From assembly GCF_002091675.1 (NCBI RefSeq), contig NZ_BDAE01000013.1, forward strand, positions 62,001 through 126,000: a stretch of 64,000 nt of DNA. The letters are read 5' to 3'. The notes beneath the pieces were generated by a model that was not told the DNA's origin, searched no databases, and saw nothing but the letters and a program-made list of their open reading frames with translations. Position numbers and translations under genes: made by a program. Positions 17,616-27,813 of the stretch are shown here, piece after piece (positions within the stretch are counted from its first letter, which is position 1; the number at the start of each line of letters is the position of its first letter). The stretch is from Pseudomonas luteola NBRC 103146. GTDB lineage: Bacteria > Pseudomonadota > Gammaproteobacteria > Pseudomonadales > Pseudomonadaceae.

Positions 17616-19847
17616 ATGCGCACAGGGATCGTTGCGTTCATTGCAGGCCTATTGGTGCTGCGCTTTCTACCCGAATTGCCTGATCGAGAGGTTCTTGTTG
17701 CCTGCTTGATAGTGGCATTCGGTCTGATGTTCCTGCCCCGTGTCTACGTGGCAGGTGCCTTCTTGATAGGCTTTGGCTGGGCCTGCCTGTCGGCTCATTG
17801 GGCGCTGGATGAGCGACTGGATGATGGTCTGGATGGACGAATAGTCTGGCTTGAGGGAACAGTTGTAGGGCTTCCTGAGTTGCGCGAAGGTTCGACGCGT
17901 TTTCTTTTGGAAAATGCGCAGAGCCGTCGAGGGGCTTTACCAAGCCGTATCCGAGTCTCCTGGTCAAATGCGCCAGCCGTACGATCAGGTGAGCAATGGC
18001 GTCTCGCTGTAGAGTTGCAAAAGCCGGGCGGGCTCCACAATCTCCGGGGAATGGATGGCGAAGCCTGGATGCTGGCTCATCGAATCGGTGCAAGCGGTGT
18101 CGTTAAGGCAGGGCAACGACTTTCCCGTCAGGCCACCTTGGATGCCTGGCGAGACGCATTAAGGCAGCGGTTATTGCATCTTGACGCCTTTCAGCGAAAC
18201 GGTGGACTGGCTGCATTGGTTCTGGGCGACGGCTCAGGCGTTTCGACTCAGGATTGGCAGCTTTTACAGGCCACAGGCACCACGCATCTGATGGTTATTT
18301 CCGGTCAGCACATTACGCTGCTTTCGGGATTTGTATTTGCGCTGATCGCCGGATTGGCGCGTCTGGGCTACTGGCCTGTCCGGATACCGTGGTTTCCTGT
18401 TGCTTGCCTGTCTGCGCTTGTATCGGCGGTAGGATACGGATTTCTGGCAGGCTTTGACGTTCCTGTAAGACGAGCCTGCATCATGATCGCGCTGATTACA
18501 CTATGGCGATTACGGTTTCGTCACCTGGGGGCATGGGTACCGGTAGGTATTGCCTTGGCGGCTGTGCTGGTGGCTGAGCCGCTGGCAAGCCTTACGGCAG
18601 GCTTTTGGTTGTCTTTTATCGCTGTAGGTCTCTTGATATGGATCTTTGGCGGCCGTTTGGGTCAATGGAATCCTTGGCGCAGTTGGGGGCGGGCCCAATG
18701 GATGATGGCAGTCGGGCTAGCGCCGGTTTTACTGGCTCTGGATCTGCCTGTCAGTCTGTCGGGGCCGATCGCTAACCTTGTTGCCGTGCCTTGGGTAGAC
18801 TTTTTAGTGGTGCCAGCCGCCTTGCTGGGTACCGTGTTTCTTCTGATCATTCCTCCCCTAGGCGAGTTGCTACTGTGGTGTTCAGGCGCGACCCTTGATG
18901 GTTTATTCGCATTTCTCGGGTACGTGTCGGCACTGGTTCCTGCGTGGCAGGGAGCATGGGTGCCTGCGTGGGCTGTCGCTTTAGGCATGCTGGGTGTGTT
19001 GCTATGGCTGGCTCCCGATGGGGTGCCGGTCAGGCCTTTGGCAGTATTTCTGCTGATTCCGTTGTTCTGGCCGCCAGTGACCCGACCAGCGTCAGGACTG
19101 GCAAAGGTAACCGTGCTCGACGTCGGACAGGGGTTGTCTGTATTCATACAGACCAAAGGCCACGCCATGCTATACGACGCTGGGCCGCTTAGCGGAAGCT
19201 ATGATGCTGGCGAAAGGGTGGTAGTCCCCAACCTGAAAGCTACAGGCGTCAGTCATCTAGACATGATGTTGATCAGTCATGGGGATGCAGATCATGCAGG
19301 AGGCGCCGCTGCTGTTTTCAGCGCCTTGAAGGTGGACAAGGTGGTGAGCGGGGAAGTGAAGCGGCTTCCTCCTGGCTTGCATCCGACACCCTGCGAAGAT
19401 AATCAGCGCTGGGTGTGGGAGGGAGTCTTATTTACTGTCTGGCAGCCTAGCCCCTTGATGAAGGGAAACGCTGCATCGTGCGTGCTGATGGTAGAAGCAG
19501 CAGGCGAGCGCCTTTTGCTAACCGGTGATATAGACGAAAAGGCCGAGCGTCGCCTCGTTGAATCTGGGCGGGATATACGGGCTCAATGGTTATTGGCACC
19601 TCATCATGGCAGTCGAACGGCTTCGAGCGAGCGTTTCGTCAGTCTGGTAAAACCTGAATATGCCTTGATCTCGAGGGGAATTCACAACAACTTTGGCCAT
19701 CCACATGCACAAGTGATCAGTCGTTATGAACGTCATGGCGTCCGGATTTACGATACAGCCTTGAACGGTGCAATATCATTTACCCTCGGTAAGCATGATT
19801 TGCCGCAAGGCGCTCGTCAGAAGCGTTATTTCTGGCAAGAAAAATAA
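17616..19847 (+). CDS. comEC: ComEC/Rec2 DNA-uptake channel
   Basis: 743 residues, inner membrane. An N-terminal DUF4131 region with several membrane segments, the Competence domain (about residues 200-480, containing TTHLMVISGQHITLLSG), then a metallo-beta-lactamase-like domain from about residue 510 (VTVLDVGQGLSVFIQT, SHGDADHAGGA, LAPHHGSRTASS). The family moves single-stranded DNA into the cytosol in transformation. The ATG at 17616 has GGAGCGGAG upstream. All key metal-site motifs are intact, so it appears functional. Confidence 0.92.
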   Translation: MRTGIVAFIAGLLVLRFLPELPDREVLVACLIVAFGLMFLPRVYVAGAFLIGFGWACLSAHWALDERLDDGLDGRIVWLEGTVVGLPELREGSTRFLLENAQSRRGALPSRIRVSWSNAPAVRSGEQWRLAVELQKPGGLHNLRGMDGEAWMLAHRIGASGVVKAGQRLSRQATLDAWRDALRQRLLHLDAFQRNGGLAALVLGDGSGVSTQDWQLLQATGTTHLMVISGQHITLLSGFVFALIAGLARLGYWPVRIPWFPVACLSALVSAVGYGFLAGFDVPVRRACIMIALITLWRLRFRHLGAWVPVGIALAAVLVAEPLASLTAGFWLSFIAVGLLIWIFGGRLGQWNPWRSWGRAQWMMAVGLAPVLLALDLPVSLSGPIANLVAVPWVDFLVVPAALLGTVFLLIIPPLGELLLWCSGATLDGLFAFLGYVSALVPAWQGAWVPAWAVALGMLGVLLWLAPDGVPVRPLAVFLLIPLFWPPVTRPASGLAKVTVLDVGQGLSVFIQTKGHAMLYDAGPLSGSYDAGERVVVPNLKATGVSHLDMMLISHGDADHAGGAAAVFSALKVDKVVSGEVKRLPPGLHPTPCEDNQRWVWEGVLFTVWQPSPLMKGNAASCVLMVEAAGERLLLTGDIDEKAERRLVESGRDIRAQWLLAPHHGSRTASSERFVSLVKPEYALISRGIHNNFGHPHAQVISRYERHGVRIYDTALNGAISFTLGKHDLPQGARQKRYFWQEK

Positions 19848-19896
19848 TTGGCGCTTCATGATAGAGTTGCGCACTTTTAAGGAAAGGGTTCAGGGC

Positions 19897-20535
19897 GTGT
19901 TCGAACTGGTCAAAGCAGGCGGCTGGATGATGCTGCCAATTATTCTGAGTTCTATTGTAGGCATGGCTATCGTAGCCGAGCGGTTATGGACACTGCGCCG
20001 TGCACGTGTCGTTCCGCCGCAACTGTTGGCTCAGGTATGGAAGTGGCTGCAAGATAATTCGCTCACAAGCGAGAAGCTTAAGGAGTTGCGCGCCAATTCG
20101 CCTTTGGGTGAGGTAATGGCTGCAGGGCTTGCCAATTCCCGTCATGGCCGTGAAGTCATGAAAGAGGCCATTGAAGAGGCTGGTAGCCGCATCGTGCATG
20201 ATCTGGAGCGCTATCTGAATACCCTGGGTACGATTGCTGCCATGGCACCCTTGATGGGACTGCTAGGCACGGTGTTTGGCATGATCGAGATCTTCAGCTC
20301 TTTCATGGAAAGCGGTCTGGCCAACGCTCCGGTTCTGGCTGGCGGTATTTCCAAGGCCTTGCTGACCACGGCGGCTGGTCTGATCGTGGCTATTCCTGCC
20401 GTATTCTTCCATCGCTTCCTGCTGCGTCGTGTCGATGAACTGATTGTCTCCATGGAACAAGAGTCCATCAAGCTGGTTGAAGTCGTTCAGGGTGATCGTG
20501 AAGTAGACTTCGTCACGGAAGGTACCAAAGCGTGA
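19897..20535 (+). CDS. exbB: ExbB/TolQ-family proton channel protein
   Basis: 212 residues. Three membrane segments in the usual places: residues 8-28 (GWMMLPIILSSIVGMAIVAE), and a pair around 105-130 and 150-175 (GTIAAMAPLMGLLGTVFGMI, ALLTTAAGLIVAIPAVFFH). ExbB-type proteins form the ring of a proton-driven motor with ExbD. Start: GTG 19897 preceded by AAGGAAAGG at good spacing is preferred; an ATG at 19858, 13 codons earlier, is possible. It overlaps exbD by 4 bp. No tonB is nearby, so its output partner is unknown. Confidence 0.88.
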   Translation: MFELVKAGGWMMLPIILSSIVGMAIVAERLWTLRRARVVPPQLLAQVWKWLQDNSLTSEKLKELRANSPLGEVMAAGLANSRHGREVMKEAIEEAGSRIVHDLERYLNTLGTIAAMAPLMGLLGTVFGMIEIFSSFMESGLANAPVLAGGISKALLTTAAGLIVAIPAVFFHRFLLRRVDELIVSMEQESIKLVEVVQGDREVDFVTEGTKA

Positions 20536-20972
20536 AGTTTCGGCGTAGATCAGGCGGGGCAGCTAGAGACGAGGCCTACGTCAACCTGACATCACTGATC
20601 GATGTTGTATTCGTGTTGTTGCTGTTCTTTGTCGTAACCACCACCTTCAACAAGCCGAGCCAGTTGAAACTGGAGCTGCCTGAGGCGCAAAGTGCAGAAC
20701 CTGCCGAAGCAGCTGCCAAGGACTTGGAAATCAGCATTTCAGCAGACGGCGTCTTTTCACTGAACGATCAAACGTTGGCTAAAGGTGATCTGACTTCGCT
20801 CATGACTGCATTGCAGCGTGAGTCGGGTGGGGATAACAGCGTGCCACTGATCATCTCTGCTGATGGCCGCACGCCTCATCAATCAGTGGTGACGGCAATG
20901 GATGCCGCTGGAAAGCTGGGCTTTTCACGAATCCGCATCACAACGGTTGAGGCTCAGGCAGACAAACAGTGA
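20532..20972 (+). CDS. exbD: ExbD/TolR-family protein
   Basis: 146 residues. One N-terminal membrane segment (about 18-40, [21 protein letters not shown]) with the membrane Asp needed for proton flow (SLIDVVF), then a periplasmic domain ending in the peptidoglycan-binding-like fold ([20 protein letters not shown]). GTG start overlapping exbB and 4-bp overlap with lpxK, so translationally coupled with both. Confidence 0.9.
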   Translation: MKFRRRSGGAARDEAYVNLTSLIDVVFVLLLFFVVTTTFNKPSQLKLELPEAQSAEPAEAAAKDLEISISADGVFSLNDQTLAKGDLTSLMTALQRESGGDNSVPLIISADGRTPHQSVVTAMDAAGKLGFSRIRITTVEAQADKQ

Positions 20973-21967
20973 GTATTTCCTCACGGCTTCTCAGGGCTTG
21001 GTATCGTGGTCATCCGGCCCTGAATGTACTGAAACCCTTGGAGGCCCTGTATTGTCACGTTGCTCGACGAAAGCGTAGGCGCTTTCTGGAGAGCGACAAG
21101 GGTGTTTTCGTTTCACCTGTTCCTGTGCTGGTCGTGGGAAACCTCACAATAGGTGGAACGGGCAAAACTCCGATGATCCTTTGGCTCATCGAGCACTGCC
21201 GCGGTCGTGGATTGCGAGTCGGTGTGGTAAGCCGGGGCTATGGTGCAAAACCTCCACATTTTCCCTGGCGGGTAATGCCGGAGCAGCTGCCTGCGGTAAC
21301 GGGTGATGAGCCTTTGCTTATTGTTCAACGGACCCGGGTTCCGCTTGTCATCGCTCCGAATCGTCCTGCTGCGGTTCAGGAGTTGCTGCGAACCGAGTCG
21401 CTGGATCTCATCCTCAGTGATGACGGTCTACAACACTATGCGCTTGCACGTGACCTTGAACTTGTCATGGTTGACGCGGCAAGGGGCTTTGGCAACAAGC
21501 GCTGTCTTCCGGCGGGGCCACTTAGAGAGCCTATTGAGCGACTGCTAAGCGTTGACGCCATTCTTTATAATGGTGGCACCAGCGATACGGAAGATGGCTA
21601 CTCGGTTCAATTGAAACCAACGGCCTTGATCAATCTAGTATCAGGTGAGCGCCGGCCTCTCAATTATTTTTCTCCTGGCCAGGAGGTTCACGCCCTGGCT
21701 GGGATTGGTAACCCTGATCGCTTCTTCAAGACGCTCGAAGCATTGCAGTGGCGACCCATTGCCCACCCATTCGCCGACCATGCAGTTTATACCTCTGAGC
21801 GACTACGCTTTCAGCCGGCTTTACCATTGATCATGACTGAGAAAGATGCCGTCAAATGCAGAGCCTTTGCCGCTCCTGATTGGTGGTATCTTGCGGTTGA
21901 TGCTCAGCCTTCAGCAGCTTTTGTTTCGTGGCTGGACAGACGGCTAGACCTGTTACAGGCTCAATAA
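20969..21967 (+). CDS. lpxK: Tetraacyldisaccharide 4'-kinase LpxK
   Basis: 332 residues. It phosphorylates the 4' position of the lipid A precursor at the inner leaflet. An N-terminal amphipathic region and the P-loop [13 protein letters not shown] (about residues 55-67) are clear, as is the [10 protein letters not shown] segment with catalytic Asp and His near residue 150. GTG start overlapping the exbD stop. Part of the comEC-exbBD-lpxK-kdsB block conserved in Pseudomonas. Confidence 0.95.
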   Translation: MSISSRLLRAWYRGHPALNVLKPLEALYCHVARRKRRRFLESDKGVFVSPVPVLVVGNLTIGGTGKTPMILWLIEHCRGRGLRVGVVSRGYGAKPPHFPWRVMPEQLPAVTGDEPLLIVQRTRVPLVIAPNRPAAVQELLRTESLDLILSDDGLQHYALARDLELVMVDAARGFGNKRCLPAGPLREPIERLLSVDAILYNGGTSDTEDGYSVQLKPTALINLVSGERRPLNYFSPGQEVHALAGIGNPDRFFKTLEALQWRPIAHPFADHAVYTSERLRFQPALPLIMTEKDAVKCRAFAAPDWWYLAVDAQPSAAFVSWLDRRLDLLQAQ

Positions 21968-21992
21968 CTTATTTACCCAACAAGGATTCCTT

Positions 21993-22178
21993 ATGGATCT
22001 CAAGCTTCTCGACATCCTGGCTTGTCCTATTACCAAAAGTCCGCTCAAGCTAAGCGAAGACAAGACCGAGTTGATTAGCAAGGCCGCAGGGCTTGCGTAT
22101 CCTATCCGGGATGGCATCCCGGTCATGCTGGAAAGCGAAGCCCGTGTCCTCAGCGTTGATGAGCGTCTGGATAAATGA
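21993..22178 (+). CDS. Trm112-like small protein (YcaR family)
   Basis: 61 residues, UPF0434/Trm112 family: [17 protein letters not shown] at the N-terminus and [16 protein letters not shown] at the C-terminus. Members are small zinc-ribbon-like activators of methyltransferases in other organisms; here the ribbon has a single Cys, so metal binding is doubtful. Always between lpxK and kdsB in related bacteria. Role unknown. AAGGATT lies before the ATG; its stop overlaps kdsB. Confidence 0.9.
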   Translation: MDLKLLDILACPITKSPLKLSEDKTELISKAAGLAYPIRDGIPVMLESEARVLSVDERLDK

Positions 22179-22942
22179 CTGTCTCCTATACCGTAGTCAT
22201 TCCTGCGCGTTTTGCTTCGAGCCGTTTGCCCGGCAAGCCGTTGCAGGATATTGCAGGCAAGCCCATGATTCAGCATGTATGGGAGCAGGCGAGTAAGAGC
22301 GCAGCCGGTCAGGTGGTTGTGGCTACAGATCATTCCGACATCATGGCAGCCTGCGAGCGTTTCGGTGCACATGCGCTGCTGACGCGTACTGATCACGCTT
22401 CAGGTACGGACAGGCTGGCAGAGGTAGCCGAACTTATTGGCCTCCCGGACGATGCCATTATCGTGAATGTTCAGGGGGATGAGCCGCTTGTTCCGCCTGC
22501 CATTATCGATCAGGTTGCTCAGAATCTTGCCGCTCATTCCGAGGCGGGCATAGCCACATTGGCTGAGCCCATTCATGATACCGCCGCGTTATTCAACCCG
22601 AATGTTGTTAAGGTTGTCAGCGACAAGAATGGTCTGGCCTTGTCATTTAGTCGAGCGCCTATGCCTTGGGCGCGTGATGCGTTTGTCACAAGCCGCGATG
22701 TCTTGCCCTCAAGCGTGCCGTACCGACGTCATATCGGTATCTATGCCTATCGAGTAGCATTTCTGAAGGACTTTGTGCGCTGGGGTGCATGCTGGCTTGA
22801 AAATACTGAAGCCTTGGAGCAGCTACGTGCACTTTGGCATGGCGTGCGTATCCATGTAGCAGATGCCATTGAGTCACCAGAGGCCGGAGTAGATACAGCT
22901 GAAGATCTGGAGCGGGTTCGCCGAGTCTTAGGAGGCGAATAA
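22175..22942 (+). CDS. kdsB: CMP-KDO synthetase
   Basis: 255 residues. Activates 3-deoxy-D-manno-octulosonate with CTP for LPS inner-core synthesis. The nucleotidyltransferase signature [18 protein letters not shown] (residues 7-24) and the metal-site segment [11 protein letters not shown] near residue 97 are intact. Starts in an ATGA overlap with the previous gene and shares 1 bp with the next. Confidence 0.96.
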   Translation: MTVSYTVVIPARFASSRLPGKPLQDIAGKPMIQHVWEQASKSAAGQVVVATDHSDIMAACERFGAHALLTRTDHASGTDRLAEVAELIGLPDDAIIVNVQGDEPLVPPAIIDQVAQNLAAHSEAGIATLAEPIHDTAALFNPNVVKVVSDKNGLALSFSRAPMPWARDAFVTSRDVLPSSVPYRRHIGIYAYRVAFLKDFVRWGACWLENTEALEQLRALWHGVRIHVADAIESPEAGVDTAEDLERVRRVLGGE

Positions 22943-23421
22943 TGCGTGTTCTGTTTGTCTGCATGGGCAACATTTGCCGCTCCCCTACGGCCGAGGCCAT
23001 CTTTCGCGACAAGCTTGTCAAGGCTGGCCTACTTGACCGTATTGTTGTCGACTCGGCGGGAACAGGCGACTGGCATGTCGGTAAAGCCCCCGATCCTCGC
23101 TCGATCCAGGAAGGTGCTAAGCGAGGATATGATCTTTCAGGCCTGCGGGCTCGACAGATTACGACTGAAGATTTTCGCTCATTTGACCTTATCTTGACGA
23201 TGGACCATGAGAACATGGCCTTTTTGTCCAAGCTTCGTCCTTCCAACGCTTCAGCTGAGGTGGATCTTTTGCTTCGCCGTTATGGTCTTGAGCAGGATGA
23301 AGTGCCGGATCCCTATTTTGGCGGAGTTGCTGGCTTCAAGCATGTTATTGACTTGCTTGAAAAGGCATGTGAAGCGCTTGTGCATGAGGTAAGGGGGCCA
23401 CTTGAGCCTTACTGTACGTGA
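22942..23421 (+). CDS. Low-molecular-weight protein tyrosine phosphatase
   Basis: 159 residues. The active-site loop C7-x5-R13 (CMGNICRSPTAEAIF) and the general-acid Asp in VPDPYFGG near residue 118 are intact, so catalysis is expected. In other bacteria such enzymes often counteract tyrosine kinases of polysaccharide export, but no kinase is in this window. It sits between kdsB and murB, the position it has in Pseudomonas, and its 3' end overlaps murB by 20 bp. Confidence 0.92.
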   Translation: MRVLFVCMGNICRSPTAEAIFRDKLVKAGLLDRIVVDSAGTGDWHVGKAPDPRSIQEGAKRGYDLSGLRARQITTEDFRSFDLILTMDHENMAFLSKLRPSNASAEVDLLLRRYGLEQDEVPDPYFGGVAGFKHVIDLLEKACEALVHEVRGPLEPYCT

Positions 23422-24427
23422 GTGGGTTTGTCTTAAACCTTTTAATACATTTGGTTTCGATGTGCGGGCACGCTTCTATGCAGAGGCTTACACGGATAAT
23501 GATGTTCGTGAGGCTATGGCGTTTGCCGACAAGCAGGATGTGCCGCTCTATATCTTGGGCGGAGGCAGCAATCTGGTGCTTACGGAAGATGTTCAGGCTC
23601 TGGTGCTGCACATGCGTAGTCAGGGGATCCGACTTCTTGAGGAGGGCTCCTCAGGCAGTGTGACTGTTGAGGCTGAGGCAGGCGAGTCATGGCATGGGCT
23701 AGTCGAGACTTCATTGAGTATGGGGCTGAGTGGGCTGGAGAACCTGAGTCTTATACCGGGTACTGTGGGCGCCTCTCCCATGCAGAATATCGGTGCCTAT
23801 GGTGTTGAGCTAAAGGATGTGTTTCATGGCTTAACGGCATTGGATCGCAAAACTGGCCAGACTTGCGAGTTTACCCTTGAAGAGTGCTGTTTTGGGTATC
23901 GAGAAAGCCGATTCAAGCAGGAGCCTGGCCGTTGGGTCATATTGCGGGTTCGTTTCAATCTAAATCGACACGGTACTTTGCGTCTGGATTACGGTCCTGT
24001 TCGCCAGCGCTTGGTGGAACAGGGCGTTGATGATCCGTCTCCCCAGGCAGTAAGCAAGGCCATTATTAGTATTCGACGGGAAAAACTGCCTGACCCTGCC
24101 ATGTTGGGCAACGCGGGCAGTTTCTTCAAAAATCCTGTGGTTTCAAATCAATTGGCTACAAGACTTAAGGAGTGCTATAGCGATCTGGTCGTTTACCCAG
24201 TCACGGATGACCAGGTAAAGCTTGCAGCGGGTTGGTTAATTGATAAGGCTGGCTGGAAGGGCTTTCGGGAAGGGGACGCAGGCGTTCATGCGCAGCAGGC
24301 GCTTGTCCTGGTTAATTACGGTACAGCGTCGGGTAAGGATATTCTTGATCTTGCTCAGCAAATTCGCACTGATATCGAGAGCCGGTTTTCTGTCCTGTTG
24401 GAGATAGAGCCCGGAGCGCTGAATTAG
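23402..24427 (+). CDS. murB: UDP-N-acetylenolpyruvoylglucosamine reductase MurB
   Basis: 341 residues, FAD enzyme that completes UDP-MurNAc. The FAD-binding core YILGGGSNLVL, NLSLIPGTVGASPMQNIGAYG and the proton-donor Ser in GNAGSFFKNP are intact. The start is TTG 23402, which gives the conserved N-terminus SLTVREWVCLKPFNTFG; AAGGGGG lies just upstream inside the phosphatase gene. A later ATG would lose the conserved start of the domain. Confidence 0.93.
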   Translation: MSLTVREWVCLKPFNTFGFDVRARFYAEAYTDNDVREAMAFADKQDVPLYILGGGSNLVLTEDVQALVLHMRSQGIRLLEEGSSGSVTVEAEAGESWHGLVETSLSMGLSGLENLSLIPGTVGASPMQNIGAYGVELKDVFHGLTALDRKTGQTCEFTLEECCFGYRESRFKQEPGRWVILRVRFNLNRHGTLRLDYGPVRQRLVEQGVDDPSPQAVSKAIISIRREKLPDPAMLGNAGSFFKNPVVSNQLATRLKECYSDLVVYPVTDDQVKLAAGWLIDKAGWKGFREGDAGVHAQQALVLVNYGTASGKDILDLAQQIRTDIESRFSVLLEIEPGALN

Positions 24428-24442
24428 CGGTAACGGCATAAT

Positions 24443-24470
24443 AAAAAGGGATGCATATGCATCCCTTTTT
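24443..24470. terminator. Bidirectional terminator between murB and rne
   Basis: A perfect 28-bp palindrome whose arm is AAAAAGGGATGCAT. The T tract follows the stem on both strands, so it can end both converging transcripts, 15 bp after murB and 13 bp after rne. Confidence 0.9.
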
Positions 24471-24483
24471 ATTTGTTGAGATA

Positions 24484-27400
24484 TCAGGGCTGCGGTTTAG
24501 GCGCCTGCTTTTCCTCTTCTTCGCTTTCAGATGGCTTTTGCTCTTCCACAGCATCCTGCTGAGGTTGTTGCTGCTCTACTGCTGACTTTGGCAGGGCAAG
24601 CTCTGCAGGAATTTCGGCAGACTCAACCCTTTGAGCTGGCAGTTGATTCAAGCTTTCCGGGCTTGGCATAACAATCTCGGCCGTCATGGCAGGCTGGCTT
24701 TCTTTCGAGGGCTCATCCAGTGGTTTTTCCACATGTACATTCTCCAGGCGTTCTTGTGCCTGAGTAATGCCAGAGGGGGGGGCGGCTTCAACAACGGGTT
24801 CTGAGTCGGCAGCCAGGACCGGAGAGGCGTGCTCTACAGGCGCTGGGGTTTCAGTTGGCAAGGAAGCTGCCGGAGGAGTATTCAGGCTGACAGATGTTGC
24901 GGCCTGTGCTGCTGCAGCTTCCTCCTGTTCACGCGCCAAGCGCTCGGCCTCACGCTGACGGCGACGACGCTCACGGGGATCGTTAGGCGCACGTCCAACG
25001 GCCGGTGGGGTTAACTTAGGCTGTGCTCCAATGTCAGGCGTGTCTTCGCTTACCTGAACGAGGGGCTGAGCCTCGGAAGAGACCTCCACGGGGGATGCGG
25101 CTTTCTCTTTCTGCATAGGCGCCGTTTCATTGACTGCCTGGGTAGGCTCCTCGGCTTGAGGAGCTTCAACCTCTACTACCGCTACCGTCTGATGAGTTTT
25201 CAAAGTAGTCTCGTGCGAGGCTACTTCAACGACAGGCTGCTCTTCAGTGTGGTTAGGTGCAGAAACATCCTGGGCGACGACTGCTTCTGCTTCCGCCTGG
25301 GTCTGATTTTCCTGTTTGGGCTCGTTTCTTTCCGTTACGGTTGTGGCTTCAGCTGCTTGGGCATTGACCACTTCGGCAACCACAGCGGCGTTGGCAAGAG
25401 GTTCAGTGTTGGATTCTCCCGTCAAGGCAACAGATTCGTTGTCGTTTGACTCGCCATGAGTGTCACGCTGACGTTCACGGCGATTGCTGCGACGACGCTG
25501 GCCGCGGGAGCGACGGCGTGGACGCTCATCGCTGTCTTGATCGTCATTCTGATCGTTCAGCTCTTCGTCGTTCAGTTGCTCGGCGTCAACTGTTGCATCC
25601 TGACGTGTTTCGGCCTCTTCTCTGGTCTGACGGCGTTCGGCGCGGGAAGGACGTTCGCTGCGGCTGGGTTGTTCCTCGCGGGCAGGGCGCTCGTCCTTGT
25701 TTGCACGCTCTTCACGGGCAGGACGCTCTTCGCGTGGTTGGCGTTCCTCACGGGCGGGACGCTCTTCGCGTGGCTGACGTTCCTCGCGGGCAGGGCGTTC
25801 TTCACGGCTCTGACGCTCTGCTCGTGGCTGACGCTCTTCACGTGGTTGGCGCTCTTCACGGGTCGGACGTTCTTCTCGAGCGGCCTGGCGCTCTTCGCGT
25901 GGAGGGCGCTCGGTACGCGGTTGGCGCTCTTCACGGGTCGGACGCTCTTCACGATTGTCACGAGCCTGCGACTGACGTTCTTCGCGAGGCTTGCGTTCTT
26001 CATCACGACGGTTATCACGGCGACGATTCTGCTGACGACCATTGCGGCGCTCATCAGTACGACGTGCTTCGCCATTGGGCTGGGTAGTTTCGGCTACAGC
26101 GGCAGGCTCTTCCGTCTTGCCGGCAAACAGACTGACCAGGGAGCGCACCAGGCCCTTAAAGAGGCTTGGCTCCGGCTGATGAGCAGGTTTGCTAGGTGCT
26201 TCGACCTGAGGCGCGGGAGTGCGCTCGGGTGCGACCTTGACTGCGGCTTCTTGGCGAACAAGGGTTCGTGTAGCGCTTGCAGGCTGGATCTCTTCGGCCT
26301 CGCTGTGAGTCATTTCATAGCTGGACTGGCCGTTCAGAAGATCCGGGTTGTCATCACGCAGGCGTATCACTTCAAAATGCGGGGTTTCGATGTGATCATC
26401 CGGCAGGATGATGATGCGAACCCGTGTACGTAGTTCAATCTTGGTGATGCTGTTGCGCTTTTCATTCAATAGGAACGAGGCGACCTGTAAGGGTACGCGT
26501 GCTCGAACCTCTGCTGTCCGATCCTTGAGTGCTTCCTCTTCAATCAGACGCAGAATGGCAAGCGACAAGGACTCGACATCTCGGATAATGCCCTGACCGT
26601 TACAACGTGGGCAAACGATGCCGCTCGTCTCGCGTAAAGAGGGGCGTAGCCGCTGGCGGGACATCTCTAGAAGGCCAAATCGAGAAATGCGACCGATCTG
26701 TACTCGAGCACGATCAGCCTCAAGCGCTTCCCGCATGCGATCTTCAACGGCGCGCTGGTTTTTCACCGGTGTCATGTCGATGAAATCAATAACGATCAAG
26801 CCGCCGATATCCCGTAAACGCAACTGGCGAGCGATTTCCTCGGCCGCTTCTAGGTTCGTTTGCAGGGCTGTCTCTTCAATATCGCCACCTTTGGTAGCGC
26901 GTGCAGAGTTGATATCGATCGAAACAAGCGCTTCAGTAGGGTCGATAACAATCGAGCCGCCAGAGGGCAGCTTTACTTCACGTTGAAAGGCAGTTTCGAT
27001 CTGACTTTCGATCTGGAATCGATTGAACAGCGGTACGCTGTCCTGATAGAGCTTGATCTTGCTCTGGTACTGAGGCATGACCTGACGAATGAAGCTTAGT
27101 GCTTCTTCCTGAGCCTCTACGCTATCAATAAGCACTTCGCCGATATCCTGGCGAAGATAATCACGAATGGCTCGAATGATGACGTTGCTTTCCTGATAGA
27201 TCAGGAAAGGCGCACTACGCTCGACAGAGGCTTCCTTGATAGCGGACCAGAGCTGCAGTAGGTAGTCCAGATCCCACTGCAGCTCTTCGGTGCTGCGGCC
27301 AAGGCCCGCTGTGCGGACAATCAGTCCCATGTCGGCTGGGGCATCCAGTCCATTCAGGGCTTCGCGCAGCTCGTTGCGCTCTTCACCCTCGATGCGGCGG

Positions 27401-27813
27401 GAAATGCCACCTGCACGTGGGTTGTTTGGCATCAGAACCAGATAGCGACCAGCCAGGCTGATAAAGGTAGTTAACGCAGCGCCCTTGTTGCCACGCTCTT
27501 CCTTTTCAACCTGAACAATGACTTCCTGCCCTTCGGACAGAACTTCCTTGATGTTGATGCGACCTTCTGGCGCTTTCTTGAAGTATTCGCGAGAGATTTC
27601 TTTGAGAGGGAGAAAGCCGTGACGCTCTGAACCGAAGTCGACAAATGCGGCCTCGAGGCTGGGCTCGATACGAGTGATGCGGCCTTTATAGATATTGGCC
27701 TTTTTCTGTTCACGAGCCCCTGACTCGATATCCAGATCAAATAGTTTTTGGCCATCTACTAACGCAACACGTAGCTCTTCAGGCTGCGTGGCATTGATGA
27801 GCATTCTTTTCAT
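24484..27813 (-). CDS. rne: Ribonuclease E
   Basis: 1109 residues. The catalytic half (about 1-520) holds the S1 domain (residues 35-120), the DNase I-like site with [14 protein letters not shown] and VIDFIDMT, and the zinc-link CPRC near residue 402 that joins dimers. It starts bulk mRNA decay and processes rRNA and tRNA. The C-terminal half is predicted disordered: an Arg/Glu repeat tract (about 618-721), an Arg-rich patch ([20 protein letters not shown]), then an acidic Ala/Pro/Glu region, i.e. degradosome scaffold and RNA-binding parts. A leader of about 500 nt precedes it. Large open frames on the opposite strand over the tail are shadows of its repeated codons. Confidence 0.97.
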   Translation of the reverse strand: MKRMLINATQPEELRVALVDGQKLFDLDIESGAREQKKANIYKGRITRIEPSLEAAFVDFGSERHGFLPLKEISREYFKKAPEGRINIKEVLSEGQEVIVQVEKEERGNKGAALTTFISLAGRYLVLMPNNPRAGGISRRIEGEERNELREALNGLDAPADMGLIVRTAGLGRSTEELQWDLDYLLQLWSAIKEASVERSAPFLIYQESNVIIRAIRDYLRQDIGEVLIDSVEAQEEALSFIRQVMPQYQSKIKLYQDSVPLFNRFQIESQIETAFQREVKLPSGGSIVIDPTEALVSIDINSARATKGGDIEETALQTNLEAAEEIARQLRLRDIGGLIVIDFIDMTPVKNQRAVEDRMREALEADRARVQIGRISRFGLLEMSRQRLRPSLRETSGIVCPRCNGQGIIRDVESLSLAILRLIEEEALKDRTAEVRARVPLQVASFLLNEKRNSITKIELRTRVRIIILPDDHIETPHFEVIRLRDDNPDLLNGQSSYEMTHSEAEEIQPASATRTLVRQEAAVKVAPERTPAPQVEAPSKPAHQPEPSLFKGLVRSLVSLFAGKTEEPAAVAETTQPNGEARRTDERRNGRQQNRRRDNRRDEERKPREERQSQARDNREERPTREERQPRTERPPREERQAAREERPTREERQPREERQPRAERQSREERPAREERQPREERPAREERQPREERPAREERANKDERPAREEQPSRSERPSRAERRQTREEAETRQDATVDAEQLNDEELNDQNDDQDSDERPRRRSRGQRRRSNRRERQRDTHGESNDNESVALTGESNTEPLANAAVVAEVVNAQAAEATTVTERNEPKQENQTQAEAEAVVAQDVSAPNHTEEQPVVEVASHETTLKTHQTVAVVEVEAPQAEEPTQAVNETAPMQKEKAASPVEVSSEAQPLVQVSEDTPDIGAQPKLTPPAVGRAPNDPRERRRRQREAERLAREQEEAAAAQAATSVSLNTPPAASLPTETPAPVEHASPVLAADSEPVVEAAPPSGITQAQERLENVHVEKPLDEPSKESQPAMTAEIVMPSPESLNQLPAQRVESAEIPAELALPKSAVEQQQPQQDAVEEQKPSESEEEEKQAPKPQP
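25650..25960 (-). repeat. Tandem Arg-Glu repeat inside rne
   Basis: Encodes degenerate six-residue units of the form REERPA / REERQP, usually alternating as a 12-residue (36-bp) period, for about 100 residues (about 618-721 of RNase E). Such DNA is prone to slippage, so unit number may vary between strains. Confidence 0.85.

Noticed and set aside
25446-26433. Long open frames on both strands across the RNase E tail (plus strand 213 and 325 codons; minus strand 167 codons)
   Set aside because: They arise from the repeated Arg/Glu codons of rne and translate to low-complexity text with no start signals.
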